From the NCBI RefSeq assembly GCF_002078875.1, contig NC_034413.1:62240453-62304452 (forward strand): DNA of 64,000 nt, written 5' to 3'. The notes beneath the pieces are model-generated. The model saw only the letters and a program-made list of their open reading frames with translations, had not been told where the DNA came from and searched no databases. Below are positions 41,201 to 48,000 of the stretch, one piece after another. The position numbers and the translations under genes are program-made. Within the stretch, counting starts at the first letter, position 1. Each line of letters opens with the position of its first letter. Origin of the DNA: Numida meleagris (Eukaryota > Chordata > Aves > Galliformes > Numididae).

Positions 41201-44200
41201 AGCCCTGTCCCAAGGCACGCTCAGTAGACAGCCAGCCATGGTTTATACCTCCTCTTTCAAGTGTAATCTAAATAGATGACCCTATTTAAGCTCTGCCTTT
41301 CGTAGGCATCACATTATAAACCAATACAGAGTTGGAACAAGAGCTTGCTAAGTTGCAGCCCGCAGCCTATAACAGGGACAGCAGCTTTTTAACACGCGGC
41401 TCTTGGCCAGAAATACCTGGAAGTGCCTTTTTAAATAGCTGCTCCAGGCTAAAGGTCAGCAAGGATTACGGAACTTCCTTGTAAACACTCCTCTTCCCTC
41501 CCTTGGCCCCTCCATTCCATTTGGAAACTATTTTGTTTGGTAACTCTTCCGTTTGCAAGATAAAGAGTCAAGCTGCCAGCGCCACGGGCTGAGGTACAAT
41601 TAGTGGTCGCAGTGACCACCAGATCAACATTTCCACTCGCAGCATTTGCACAACTTCTCTTTTGATGCCAAGAATTGATTTTTATTTTTTTTTTAAAGGC
41701 AAGCTATTGGGTACCCACAAGTGAACAGCCAGCGCTCCTGGATGCAATATCACACAGCAGATTAGCTGCCTGGAAGAGGAGCTCTTACAGCTGTTTACAA
41801 GATGTCCCAAAAGCAGGATCTACTGCTTTACCCTTTCCCTTCTACACAATACTTGTCCCACTGGAAAAAAAAAAAAAAAGCACAGGAACTATTCTGCTGT
41901 CAGGTAACATGGTGCTATAGCAGCAGGAAGATGCTTTCCTTGGAGAGCTGCAGCTGTGCAGTGGTCAGGCGGTTGGAATCAATGACCTTTGTAGGTCTCT
42001 TCCAACAGAACCACTGTATTTGACAGGACAAGGGGAAATGGTTTCAGACTACAAGATACCTAGAACATAGGGATGCATTTTTGCTGCAAAGCATGCTGGT
42101 AAGCTGCACAGCTCATTGTCATCAGTGATGGTGCAGATGAAGCACTGGCAGTCTCCTGAAACAACCCAGCAGATTCACAGAGGGGAATTGCCTTTGTTGC
42201 AGCCATGCCAGGCCACGCAGTACGTATTGGGATAGCAGCCAGGACAGAGTGCTTTCCAGCAAGGCTCCCTGCAACTGAGCCCATGCAGTGACAGTCCCCC
42301 ATGCAAAGAGGGAGACAGGTGAAGGAGCAGAAGAAGGAACATACCTCTTTGGAGCACCAAGCACATTTGGGATGGATGAGGAGACACTCTTCGCAGGATG
42401 AGGCACTTCCACTCGTGCACAGGTTGAGACCTTCAACAAGAAAGAAGGACAGAGAACAGAGTGGGCTGAGCTAAATACACTGCAAGTTTGGTGTCATGAG
42501 CAGAGAACCTCCCACGTTAAAAGGCTGGAGGAGAAAAAAATCTCTCCTCCTATCCTGTATGGAGGTCTTGGTTTCTTTTCCTTCCCAAAAAAATATTTTT
42601 AAAGGACAGAAATGGGCTTTGGGGGGGCTGAGAACCACTAAAATATAATTCTGGTGACTGTTCTTCCCTCTTTTTCAGAGATGTCTGGTTAACCAAAGAA
42701 AGAAATAACACTCCTGACAATGCAGTAGCAGTGGCACTGGCCCAAAGGTGGCTGTCCCCGAACCCCCAAGATGCTGACTTCGAAGTCACATTAGGCACGC
42801 CTAGCCCCCTCCCAGCATTTCCATCCTAAAGCAGCCTTAGAAGATATCCACCTCCCCACCAGTGATTCCCACAGCTGACTGCTGTCACAACGAATTGCTT
42901 TAACTTATGATGGGATTCGCTTCCCCGGGATATACAGGCTGGGCTGGCCAATGGCCACATAACCAGGAGGGCTCTGTGCTGCGGACCAGGGACACTGCTT
43001 TCTGCTCTGGGTACACAGCTATTCCCATTTGCAAACATCCAGTGTCTAGGCTGGGAGAGGATTTCAAAATAAAGCAGAATGGTGCAAGTTAAACCCAATG
43101 TCAAAGGCACAGGCTCTGAATGCAGCAGCTTGTTTAACCAAGCCTGGGGCGAGGAATGTGCCCTTCAATGGCACTGATGCCCCAGTTCCCGGGGGTGCAG
43201 CTCTTAACATCCACTGTCCATACATAATTAAACTAATTTTCAGCCCAGGGGCTGCAGACTCTCAACGAAATGCCTTGGGCGTGAACCGGGAGCCTGCTAT
43301 TCTTTTCCCTCCCGGATGTCAATAAGAGCACTGTCCGGCCTCTATTTTCGGAGCGCTGCAAGTGCTGCAGGATGCCACGTGCAGACCGCGCGGACTCACT
43401 GATGGCTGCGGAACCACGCAGGTTTTTTGTCCCAGGGCAAGGACCTGCCCAAGCAGGGAGCAGAAGGACAGGCGTTGCTGTCAGGGCTCCAAAGCCACCC
43501 CTGTGGCGTGACCCAGCCCCGCGCTCAGGCTGGCTGTGCCCCACCAGGTGGTTCAGCCCAGCACGGGCTGCAAGCTGTGCTGGTTGTATGGCTTTCATTC
43601 AGGCAGGCTGCCGGCTTTCCTGCGGGCCGAACAAGGGGCTTATTAATTTTTTTCTTGCTGACCGTTAGCGCATACCCATGCGTCTCATTCCGTGTTCACA
43701 CTGAGAAGTTGTGTTTCAGCTCCTGGGCACTGCGAGAGCTCGAAGTATAAAGATGTAATAGAAGGCAAAACGCGGCTTGTTCAGCAGTTACAGCATGCAG
43801 GGAGATTAACACTTGCACTTCCAAGCCCTACAGACCAAAGTCTTTCCAAACCCCCGCACTAAAGCCAGTCCAGCAACCCAGCAGGCTTCCCTGCCCATCT
43901 GCATGGAAACAGGACAGCATTTACCTCTGCTCCTGACTGATGGGTTTGGGAAAGTTTACTCGGCCATAGTGATGTCTGAATGAAAACCAAGGTCTTCTCC
44001 GATCCATCGGGTGCCACGACCAAAGCCTGGCAGTGGCCCAGGCTCCGTGGGACATTCCTCCCAGGGGCAGCTGTTGGGGGTCTCCAAGCACACTCTGCCT
44101 TTTCCCCACTTTGGAGCAAAACCAAAACATTTCCAGCATCGTTGTGAAAACGGAGCTTTGTTAAGCTGCTGGACTGGGGGTGCAAACTGAGCTTCCTGAG

Positions 44201-45345
44201 CTGGAGCACGAAGACACAGCGCTTTCCTGATGATGATCTTTGCTGCTCTCAGTTCAGCGCAAACGCCCAGTTCGGTGCAGATTTTCATGCAGGATCACAC
44301 TGAACCAGGCAAAGGAAGGACCTAAGGATGCCGGTGCTCATCCACCAAGCAAGGAGAAGAAACTCAGCCCCCCGAAATCCATTTAACAAAACCACTCCTT
44401 TCCACTAAGCTTCATGCAACGCAAAACATTCCATCCAAAATTTAGCTGGGATTGCTCCGGAGGATGATAATCCACCCCCTGCACTGCCAAGCAGCACTCC
44501 ATGTACACATCTGCCCTGATGCCACCAGCTCTTAAACCCCAACTGTACTGGGCAGAAGGACCCAGCAGGCACAGACAGCAGCTCAGGGCCCATCTTGCCC
44601 TCAGGCAGAGCCACAGGAGCCCCACTGAGCCGGGGAAGGCAGCGCATCCCAGTGGGCTGCTGGCATTTTAATACATAGCACCGATGATGCAGAGCAAGAT
44701 GGGAACCCCTCATGAAAGAAAGGTACACCACGGTTTTACTTGTGAAGATGCTCCGGGCAATCAGACCACATTCTAAACCTGTTCTGCAAGAAAACCCCGT
44801 TTGGGCAGCTCCCCAAACTGCGGGATGAATGCAGCGGCTTGCTGGGGAGGAGAAAAGTGATACGCTCTACGCTTCCACCAGCTACGTGCGAGAAAAGAAT
44901 CCCTTTACTTATGCCGGGGATGCCCCATCCCTGGAGGTGCCCAGGGCCAGGCGGGATGGGATCAGGTCTGACTCGACCCGTTCCGCGATGCCCCGGTACG
45001 ATTCCAGCGGCAGAACGGGACTCGAGGCGCTCGGGATCCCGCAGAGGACCGGCGCCAGCAGCAGCCCCGGGAGGGGCTCCCACGGAGATGCAGGCACAGC
45101 CCCGCCACAGGGGCACGCACCGGGCAGACATGGAAGCGGGGGCTGATGAAGCCGGCTGGAGGGGAACGCAAAGCAAAGCAAAGCAAAGTTAACTCGCTGT
45201 CCCAGCTCGCGGCGGCGGCTCGGGGGCCCTTACCTCTGCCGGGCTGCAGCGGGGCGGCCAGGAGGAGGAGGCGGAGGAGGAGGCGGAGGAGCGGGGGGGG
45301 CCGGCGGGCGGCGGCGGGGGCCGGCAGCCCCCCTCGGCGGGGCAT
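5162..45345 (-). CDS. ITGB5: Integrin beta-5, complete, 15 coding exons
   Basis: Encodes the integrin beta-5 chain, which pairs with alpha-V at the plasma membrane as an RGD-dependent vitronectin receptor. Joining fifteen exons with consensus GT/AG sites and matching phases gives 812 codons plus stop; human beta-5 is about 799. Order: signal peptide 1-37, PSI from 39, hybrid halves flanking the beta-I domain (about 150-393), four I-EGF modules (about 475-640), beta-tail, transmembrane helix about 734-756, 56-residue tail. MIDAS D159-S161-S163, ADMIDAS D166/D167 and SyMBS N256/D258/P260/E261 plus D292 are intact. The PSI block [19 protein letters not shown], the specificity loop CIGYKLFPSC and the tail end NKSYNGTVD identify beta-5 rather than beta-3 or beta-6. 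The tail carries HDRRE, NPLY and NKSY. The start at 45345 has a good Kozak context (A at -3) and leads straight into a signal peptide. The gene spans about 40 kb, much shorter than in mammals. Confidence 0.97.
5258..5746 (-). other. ITGB5 intron 14
   Basis: Short intron bounded by GTGAGC and CCAAAG, containing one minus-oriented CR1 fragment and a C-rich run at 5719-5728. Nothing else is seen. Confidence 0.85.
5315..5500 (-). repeat. CR1 LINE 3' fragment
   Basis: Begins ATCACAGAATCATAGAATGG, the inverted CR1 3' terminus, followed by the CR1 3'UTR-type text (cctggccctgagcacctc). Degenerate. Lies in ITGB5 intron 14. Confidence 0.85.
5747..5913 (-). CDS. ITGB5: ITGB5 exon 14 (transmembrane helix and proximal tail)
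   Basis: Encodes residues 726-781. The hydrophobic span 734-756 ([15 protein letters not shown] onward to GLWK) crosses the membrane. [12 protein letters not shown] follows; D763 is the aspartate that in other beta chains clasps the alpha-chain arginine. The exon ends RARYEM at donor GTGAGC. Confidence 0.96.
5914..6741 (-). other. ITGB5 intron 13
   Basis: Bounded by GTTGGG and TTCCAG. Unique-looking sequence; no exon, RNA gene or repeat recognised. Confidence 0.8.
6742..6858 (-). CDS. ITGB5: ITGB5 exon 13 (beta-tail domain)
   Basis: Encodes two bases of K687, residues 688-725 and the first base of A726: [47 protein letters not shown] is a strong beta-5 signature with a glycosylation sequon. 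Acceptor TTCCAG, donor GTTGGG (non-consensus after GT, but the phase closes). Confidence 0.94.
8029..8215 (+). repeat. CR1 LINE 3' fragment
   Basis: Plus-oriented: GGAACAGGCTGTTCAGGGA, then ggacatggtttag, ggacttgatgatcttaaggg and terminal ttctgtgg. Confidence 0.88.
9833..10302 (+). repeat. CR1 LINE 3' fragment, about 470 bp
   Basis: Starts in the CR1 coding/3' junction region (aggctgcagaagaggaggctcag-like), includes gcccagggagatggtggagt, and ends at tgattctatgg. It stops about 15 bp from ITGB5 exon 12. Confidence 0.92.
10317..10417 (-). CDS. ITGB5: ITGB5 exon 12 (start of beta-tail domain)
   Basis: Encodes the last base of R653, residues 654-686 and the first base of K687: [33 protein letters not shown]. 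The DNQTC sequon and cysteine spacing match the membrane-proximal beta-tail of beta-5. The low-coordinate end is only about 15 bp from a CR1 3' end at 9833-10302. Confidence 0.93.
10418..11000 (-). other. ITGB5 intron 11
   Basis: Bounded by GTACAC and CTGAAG. No repeat or other feature recognised. Confidence 0.8.
11001..11223 (-). CDS. ITGB5: ITGB5 exon 11 (I-EGF3 and I-EGF4)
   Basis: Encodes residues 579-652 and two bases of R653: [20 protein letters not shown], the NCS sequon at N600, [14 protein letters not shown], then [20 protein letters not shown]. Cysteine spacing is that of I-EGF3/4. Acceptor CCCTAG, donor GTACAC (weaker than the others), leaving in phase 2. Confidence 0.96.
14709..14885 (-). 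repeat. CR1 LINE 3' fragment
   Basis: Starts tcatagaatcgtttgagttg and continues with ggtccaaccacccgcagtga; belongs to the same subfamily as the copy at 63262. Confidence 0.9.
19462..19622 (+). repeat. CR1 LINE 3' fragment
   Basis: Runs from ccagcagcccagggagtggt through ggacatggtcagtgggcatg to tgagtctatgattccat. Confidence 0.9.
20274..20716 (-). repeat. CR1 LINE 3' fragment, about 440 bp
   Basis: Long minus-oriented copy from atcacagaatggttgggttg to ctctggacccacttcagg, ending about 84 bp from the donor of ITGB5 exon 10. Confidence 0.92.
20800..21229 (-). CDS. ITGB5: ITGB5 exon 10 (hybrid end, I-EGF1 to start of I-EGF3)
   Basis: The largest exon, 430 bp, encodes residues 436-578 and the first base of G579. 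[12 protein letters not shown] and [14 protein letters not shown] finish the hybrid domain; C475-L-C477-G-C479 opens I-EGF1. N493-G-T is a glycosylation sequon. [13 protein letters not shown] and [13 protein letters not shown] belong to I-EGF2. The exon is markedly GC-rich compared with the introns around it. Leaves in phase 1 at donor GTAGGT. Confidence 0.96.
21971..22201 (-). repeat. CR1 LINE 3' fragment
   Basis: Minus-oriented: tagaatcatagaaccattaa, then the ccaccatgcccgctgacc and ccacctccctgtgcagtc segments. Confidence 0.9.
22899..22985 (-). repeat. Short CR1 3' tail
   Basis: Terminal repeats tcacagaataacagaatcac followed by the tagtccaactcccctgcc core. Confidence 0.85.
23088..23222 (-). 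CDS. ITGB5: ITGB5 exon 9 (return to hybrid domain)
   Basis: Encodes residues 391-435: [32 protein letters not shown] and [12 protein letters not shown]. This is the second hybrid half with its cysteine pair. Acceptor TTCCAG, donor GTGAGT, phase 0. Confidence 0.95.
23223..24966 (-). other. ITGB5 intron 8
   Basis: Bounded by GTAAGT and TTCCAG. No CR1 or exon recognised. Confidence 0.75.
24967..25056 (-). CDS. ITGB5: ITGB5 exon 8 (beta-I domain end)
   Basis: Encodes residues 361-390: [18 protein letters not shown], then [13 protein letters not shown]361 begins an N-F-T glycosylation sequon. This includes the last beta-I helix, which swings during integrin activation. Donor GTAAGT, phase 0. Confidence 0.96.
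25057..25658 (-). other. ITGB5 intron 7
   Basis: Short intron bounded by GTAAGT and TCAAG. Nothing recognised. Confidence 0.8.
25659..25754 (-). CDS. ITGB5: ITGB5 exon 7 (beta-I domain)
   Basis: Encodes residues 329-360: [19 protein letters not shown], then [13 protein letters not shown], the late beta-I strands. Acceptor CCCTAG, donor GTAAGT, phase 0 on both sides. Confidence 0.96.
25755..27086 (-). other. ITGB5 intron 6
   Basis: Bounded by GTGAGC and CCCTAG. No repeat family or exon recognised. Confidence 0.75.
27087..27248 (-). CDS. ITGB5: ITGB5 exon 6 (beta-I domain)
   Basis: Encodes residues 275-328: [19 protein letters not shown], with D292 at the position of the conserved MIDAS-linked aspartate, then [19 protein letters not shown] and [12 protein letters not shown]. 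Acceptor CCTCAG, donor GTGAGC, phase 0 on both sides. Confidence 0.96.
27249..31095 (-). other. ITGB5 intron 5
   Basis: Bounded by GTGAGT and CCTCAG. No CR1 noticed over 3.8 kb. An A/T-rich segment at about 29580-29700 has TAAT-type cores. No exon seen. Confidence 0.7.
31096..31264 (-). CDS. ITGB5: ITGB5 exon 5 (beta-I domain, SyMBS)
   Basis: Encodes the last base of G218 and residues 219-274. YKLFPSC closes the specificity loop. [14 protein letters not shown] carries N256, D258, P260 and E261 for the synergistic metal site and MIDAS. Acceptor TTACAG, donor GTGAGT, leaving in phase 0. Confidence 0.96.
31265..33999 (-). other. ITGB5 intron 4
   Basis: Bounded by GTAAGT and TTACAG. Holds a plus-oriented CR1 copy at 33005-33226 and poly(A) runs near 33388 and 33725. 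Otherwise nothing recognised. Confidence 0.75.
33005..33226 (+). repeat. CR1 LINE 3' fragment
   Basis: Plus-oriented: ttggatattaggaaaaatct, tggatgggttggggttggac, ending aatgattctatgact. Confidence 0.92.
34000..34249 (-). CDS. ITGB5: ITGB5 exon 4 (beta-I domain, MIDAS)
   Basis: Encodes residues 135-217 and two bases of G218. It holds the conserved [17 protein letters not shown] block: D159, S161 and S163 form the Mg-binding MIDAS, and D166/D167 the ADMIDAS. It continues through [17 protein letters not shown] to NNPCIG at the specificity-determining loop. The acceptor follows a (TG)n pyrimidine-purine tract; donor GTAAGT. Confidence 0.97.
36778..36945 (+). repeat. CR1 LINE 3' fragment
   Basis: Plus-oriented, with a 10-bp direct duplication (tccctgttca twice) at 36801-36820; ends ccactctatgattt. 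Confidence 0.85.
38190..38322 (+). repeat. CR1 LINE 3' fragment
   Basis: Plus-oriented: agatgacctttaagggtccc, then ttccaactcaaaccattcta and gatcctatg. Confidence 0.85.
38383..38587 (-). CDS. ITGB5: ITGB5 exon 3 (PSI end and first hybrid half)
   Basis: Encodes residues 67-134 and the first base of G135: [14 protein letters not shown], then the SSKGSG and [15 protein letters not shown] blocks typical of the integrin hybrid domain. Acceptor CCCAG, donor GTGAGT, leaving in phase 1. A four-serine run (RSSSSVV) lies in a segment that also varies between known beta-5 proteins. Confidence 0.95.
39079..39185 (-). repeat. Short CR1 3' tail
   Basis: Minus-oriented: tagaatcatggaagggacaa, then tctggtccaaccttccctgc. 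Confidence 0.82.
39930..40027 (+). repeat. Short CR1 3' tail
   Basis: Plus-oriented: ggagttggactcaatgatcc, then cccttccaacctgggatatt and ctatgatt. Confidence 0.85.
40231..40261. repeat. 12-bp tandem repeat
   Basis: About 2.6 copies of gcagcacatcct in ITGB5 intron 2. Perfect copies, so probably recent. Confidence 0.8.
41960..42020 (+). repeat. Degenerate CR1 3' tail
   Basis: Plus-oriented trace: tggaatcaatgacctttgta followed by ggtctcttccaacagaacc; the terminal repeats are decayed. Confidence 0.65.
42345..42430 (-). CDS. ITGB5: ITGB5 exon 2 (PSI domain)
   Basis: Encodes residues 38-66, starting GLNLCTSG and ending CAWCSKE. This is the cysteine-rich plexin-semaphorin-integrin module at the mature N-terminus. 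The acceptor is preceded by a pyrimidine-rich TTCTTTCTTG tract; the donor is GTATGT. It enters in phase 1 and leaves in phase 0. Confidence 0.96.
42431..45233 (-). other. ITGB5 intron 1
   Basis: About 2.8 kb, bounded by GTAAGG and TTGAAG. The exon 1 end is part of the CpG island. There is a CAAAG tandem run at about 45167-45188 and a possible CR1 scrap at 44917-44960. No exon seen. Confidence 0.75.
44917..44960 (+). repeat. Possible CR1 scrap in ITGB5 intron 1
   Basis: ccccatccctggaggtgccc followed by agggccaggcgggatggg resembles the CR1 3' region. Too short to be certain. Confidence 0.45.
45234..45345 (-). CDS. ITGB5: ITGB5 exon 1 (signal peptide)
   Basis: Encodes residues 1-37 and the first base of G38. 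The start is MPRRGG, followed by a proline-rich stretch and a leucine/arginine core ([15 protein letters not shown]), a plausible though arginine-interrupted signal peptide. Donor GTAAGG follows at 45233; phase 1. The coding DNA lies in a CpG island, and its plus strand is a GGAGGC-type purine run. The same reading frame stays open upstream (see findings), so the start rests on Kozak context and the signal peptide. Confidence 0.93.
45260..45300. repeat. GGAGGC-type purine repeat within ITGB5 exon 1
   Basis: The plus strand reads as GGA/GGC triplets ending in a run of eight G. On the coding strand this is CTC/CGC, giving the leucine-arginine core of the signal peptide. It is a low-complexity coding repeat. 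Confidence 0.75.
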
Positions 45346-45640
45346 GGTGCGGGCGGCCGGGGCTGCCCTTCCCGCCGGGCCTCCCTCCCTCCCCGCCGCC
45401 TTTTGTGCGGCCGCGGCGGCGGCGGCGGCGGCGGCGGAGGAGGAGGAGGAGGAGGCGGCGGGGGCGGCGCTGCGGCTGCCCAGGGCGGGCGGCGGGGAGC
45501 GGCCGGGGTCCGCCCGCTGCTGGTGCCGCCGCTCGGCCGCGCTCGGGCCGGGGTACGGGGCGGGGAGGCGGAGCCCGGAGCCGGAGCGGGGCCGCGAGGG
45601 ATCGCACGGGCTGGCGTGTGCGTGGTTGTGAGAAGGGCCG
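45346..45640 (-). promoter_or_regulatory. ITGB5: ITGB5 CpG-island promoter and 5'UTR
   Basis: Very GC-rich and CpG-dense DNA directly upstream of the start codon; the island continues through exon 1 to about 44.95 kb. It has a GGGGCGGGG Sp1-type box at 45557-45565 and a CGG/GCC triplet run at about 45413-45436. No TATA box is evident. The transcription start cannot be placed from sequence but probably lies in 45.35-45.6 kb. Confidence 0.7.
45413..45460. repeat. CGG/GCC triplet repeat and GGA run in the ITGB5 5' region
   Basis: About eight GGC units on the plus strand (GCC on the ITGB5 strand), followed by a GGA run. They lie in the presumed 5'UTR or core promoter. Such runs tend to vary in length and to form secondary structure. 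Confidence 0.7.
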
Positions 45641-45651
45641 CGTTGGTGCAA

Positions 45652-45750
45652 GTGTGTACGTGCGTGCTCGCATGTGCGTGCACACATGCGCGTGTCGCGC
45701 ATGCACGTGCAGACACCCACGTGCAAATGTGTACACGCGTGCACGTGCAC
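45652..45750. promoter_or_regulatory. Alternating purine-pyrimidine tract with three CACGTG boxes
   Basis: Perfect alternation at 45652-45667, 45669-45695, 45696-45711 and 45727-45750, rich in CG, CA and TG steps, so a candidate Z-DNA former. CACGTG palindromes at 45704-45709, 45718-45723 and 45742-45747 are bHLH (Myc/USF/CLOCK-type) E-boxes. The tract lies about 300-400 bp upstream of the ITGB5 start codon. Function is inferred from position and motif only. Confidence 0.55.
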
Positions 45751-45837
45751 TCGAGCTGATGTATGCACACCTCCGCGCAGCACTCGGAGAGACGCATGCA
45801 CACACGCAGAGATACATGCGTGTAGTGGGTGGCAGCC

Positions 45838-45888
45838 TCGTCCACATCTGGAACCAGATGGTCTTTAAGGTCCCTTCCAGCTCAAGTA
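45838..45888 (+). repeat. Short CR1 3' tail upstream of the ITGB5 promoter
   Basis: Plus-oriented trace accagatggtctttaaggtc, then ccttccagctcaagtatgtg. Lies about 500 bp upstream of the ITGB5 start codon. Confidence 0.65.
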
Positions 45889-46878
45889 TGTGCAGTGTGA
45901 TGTACAGTGTCACACCAGGACACAGCCATGTACACACACACGTATGCACACACGCATCTGTCGCACGGGCACGCCGATCTCTGCGCCTGCTAGCTGCTGG
46001 GCTGGCACTCATTCCATCTGGGTCCCTGCCCCCTGTTACGTGGCATTTTTCTGCTCCAGGGATTTTCACCACACAAACAAACAGTGTCCATCTGGCGGAG
46101 GGCTCTGAGCAGGGCTGTGCCCTGCCTCCAGCTCTGGGCCTGTCCCCAGCGTGATGCGACATCGGCGCTTCAGATCTAAGGGGAACGGTGGACGTAGGGC
46201 AGCATTTGGGCTGCTGGCAAGCTCTGCTCCTGCTTTTAAAACAAATCATAAATCAGCTGTCAAGCTGGTGGCCGATTCCAAAGGTGGTTTATAGCAACAG
46301 CTGCTACCCACGGCCTGCAGACCTTCATGCCAATTCAACAGCGTATCTATTGGATCTCACCTTTAGGTTTGCTCAACGCACATCCTCAATCCCCATGCCT
46401 TCTTATGCACTGCTGGTTTCTTCAGCACCTCCAGACCTCTGGGCCACACCAGGTTTGGATTTCACCAAAGCAGTCCTGGAGCTGCTCAGCAGCAGTAACT
46501 CCTGGTGTGACTGCAGAGCTCCTCTGATGCACGCAAAGCAGCATTTCCCGCTGCATGTCCTCCATCCCTGGATAGAAGCCAACCTTTCTGTAAACATGCG
46601 CAAGTACATATGGATGCAAATATATATGGATGCTTTGAGAGAGCTGCGCTCATCTCGTTCCCAAGAGCGAGGGTCCCTTGTCCCTTACCCGCCTTGATGC
46701 CCTTCTCCAAAGCCAGCACTGCACTTCCATCCTTACGTGCAGAGCAAGAGGGGTTGTAGCTGCTCTGAAGGGCATCTGTGAGCAAAACCATGCAAGGCCT
46801 TCATCTTCCTCCTGGGCTTCCAAGAAAATAGACTTGATATATTAACAAGGTTATTAAGAACAAACACATCATACAAGC

Positions 46879-47018
46879 AAGGCCAGGTTGGATGGGGCCC
46901 TGAGCAGCCTGACCTAGTGCCTGATCTGTAGTTGACAACCTTGTCCCGCAGCAAGGAGTTGGAACTAAATAGTCTTTGAGGTCTCTTCCAACCCAAGCCA
47001 TTCTGTGATTCTATAATT
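46879..47018 (+). repeat. CR1 LINE 3' fragment
   Basis: Plus-oriented: caaggccaggttggatgggg, ggtctcttccaacccaagcc, ending attctgtgattctat. Confidence 0.9.
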
Positions 47019-47721
47019 TTGGGGTAGGAACCCAAAGTGGGTCTCCGTCAGTCTTGATCTCCAGACACAGCCCATTGCTGCCCGTGTCTTTTCTCCCCTG
47101 CTTACAACGTGCCATTCCCAGGGATTACTCAATCCAGGGGACTGAGACTTCTCTGTTTCCTTCAAGAATGTAGGGGCCACAGAGTCCCATGAGCTTGGTT
47201 TGTATCATTGCCCAGTTCTGCTGGATGGGAGACAGGAAACAGCTGGTTAGAAAGTCCTGGTCTTTGTGCTTGCTTTCTTATCACTTGCATTTTAAAGCTG
47301 TGGTGCAAGTAGGATGCAATCCAGTGTATCTTACAAGTGAGATACTTAAAAGTCAGTTCTTTGGTTCTGCAGTTATCAAGCAAAACAAATAAAGCGGTTT
47401 ATCAATGATACTTTGAGTGTATTAAAGATACGTTGTCATTGTCATTTCTCCCTCGTGGCAGGAAGGGTGGATAAAAGCATCTGATTCATGTCTAGATGAC
47501 CATGTGTCATTGAAGATGTTCTTGGTTCCCAATGCTCACCCTTCTTTTTGCTCCAGTCTGAGCAGAATGGTGATCCTCAGTCTCAAGACACAGCCACAGC
47601 TCAGGTGACACGGGACTCTGCCTGAACGCGGCAGCACCGCAGCCCTGATGCTGCGGTGAGATCCTGGAGCATCCTCAGCTTTCTTGTGTTTCCAGGCTCT
47701 GTGACATAGACTTCGGCTTAT

Positions 47722-48000
47722 TATAGAATCATAGAATATCCCCAGTTGAAAGGGACCAATAAGGATCATCTAGTCCAACCCACACAAGACCACCCAAAAG
47801 TCAGACCCTATTTCTGTGAGCACTGTCCAGATGCTCCTGGAGTTCCAACAGCTCAGGGCCCTGCCCACTGCCCTGGGGAGCCTGTTCCATGCCCACCACC
47901 CTCTGGTGCAGAACCTCTCCCTGATATCCAACCTTCTGTTGCTTACTGGCAGCTCCAGTTGCAACCTGTCTCTTCCAACTGGATACAACTCATTATAACT
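47722..48000 (-). repeat. CR1 LINE 3' fragment
   Basis: Minus-oriented: ttatagaatcatagaatatc, then tctagtccaacccacacaag and ctgccctggggagcctgttc. Same subfamily as 51020-51240. Confidence 0.92.

Larger units (their letters stand above)
38588..42344 (-). other. ITGB5 intron 2
   Basis: Bounded by GTATGT and CCCAG. Contains CR1 pieces (39079-39185, 39930-40027, 41960-42020), a 12-bp tandem repeat at 40231-40261, a motif-dense unique segment at 40650-40930 and a near-ERE palindrome at 41604-41618. Confidence 0.75.

Noticed and set aside
43541..43553. CCACCAGGTGG as a CTCF site
   Set aside because: The right half (TTCAG) departs from the consensus too far.
45405..46154. 249-codon plus-strand open frame starting with an arginine run
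   Set aside because: It is the antisense shadow of the triplet repeat and CpG island; composition is low complexity.
45230..46249. 339-codon minus-strand open frame across the ITGB5 promoter
   Set aside because: It is out of frame with ITGB5 exon 1, is built of Pro/Arg/Ala low complexity from GC-rich DNA, and matches no family.
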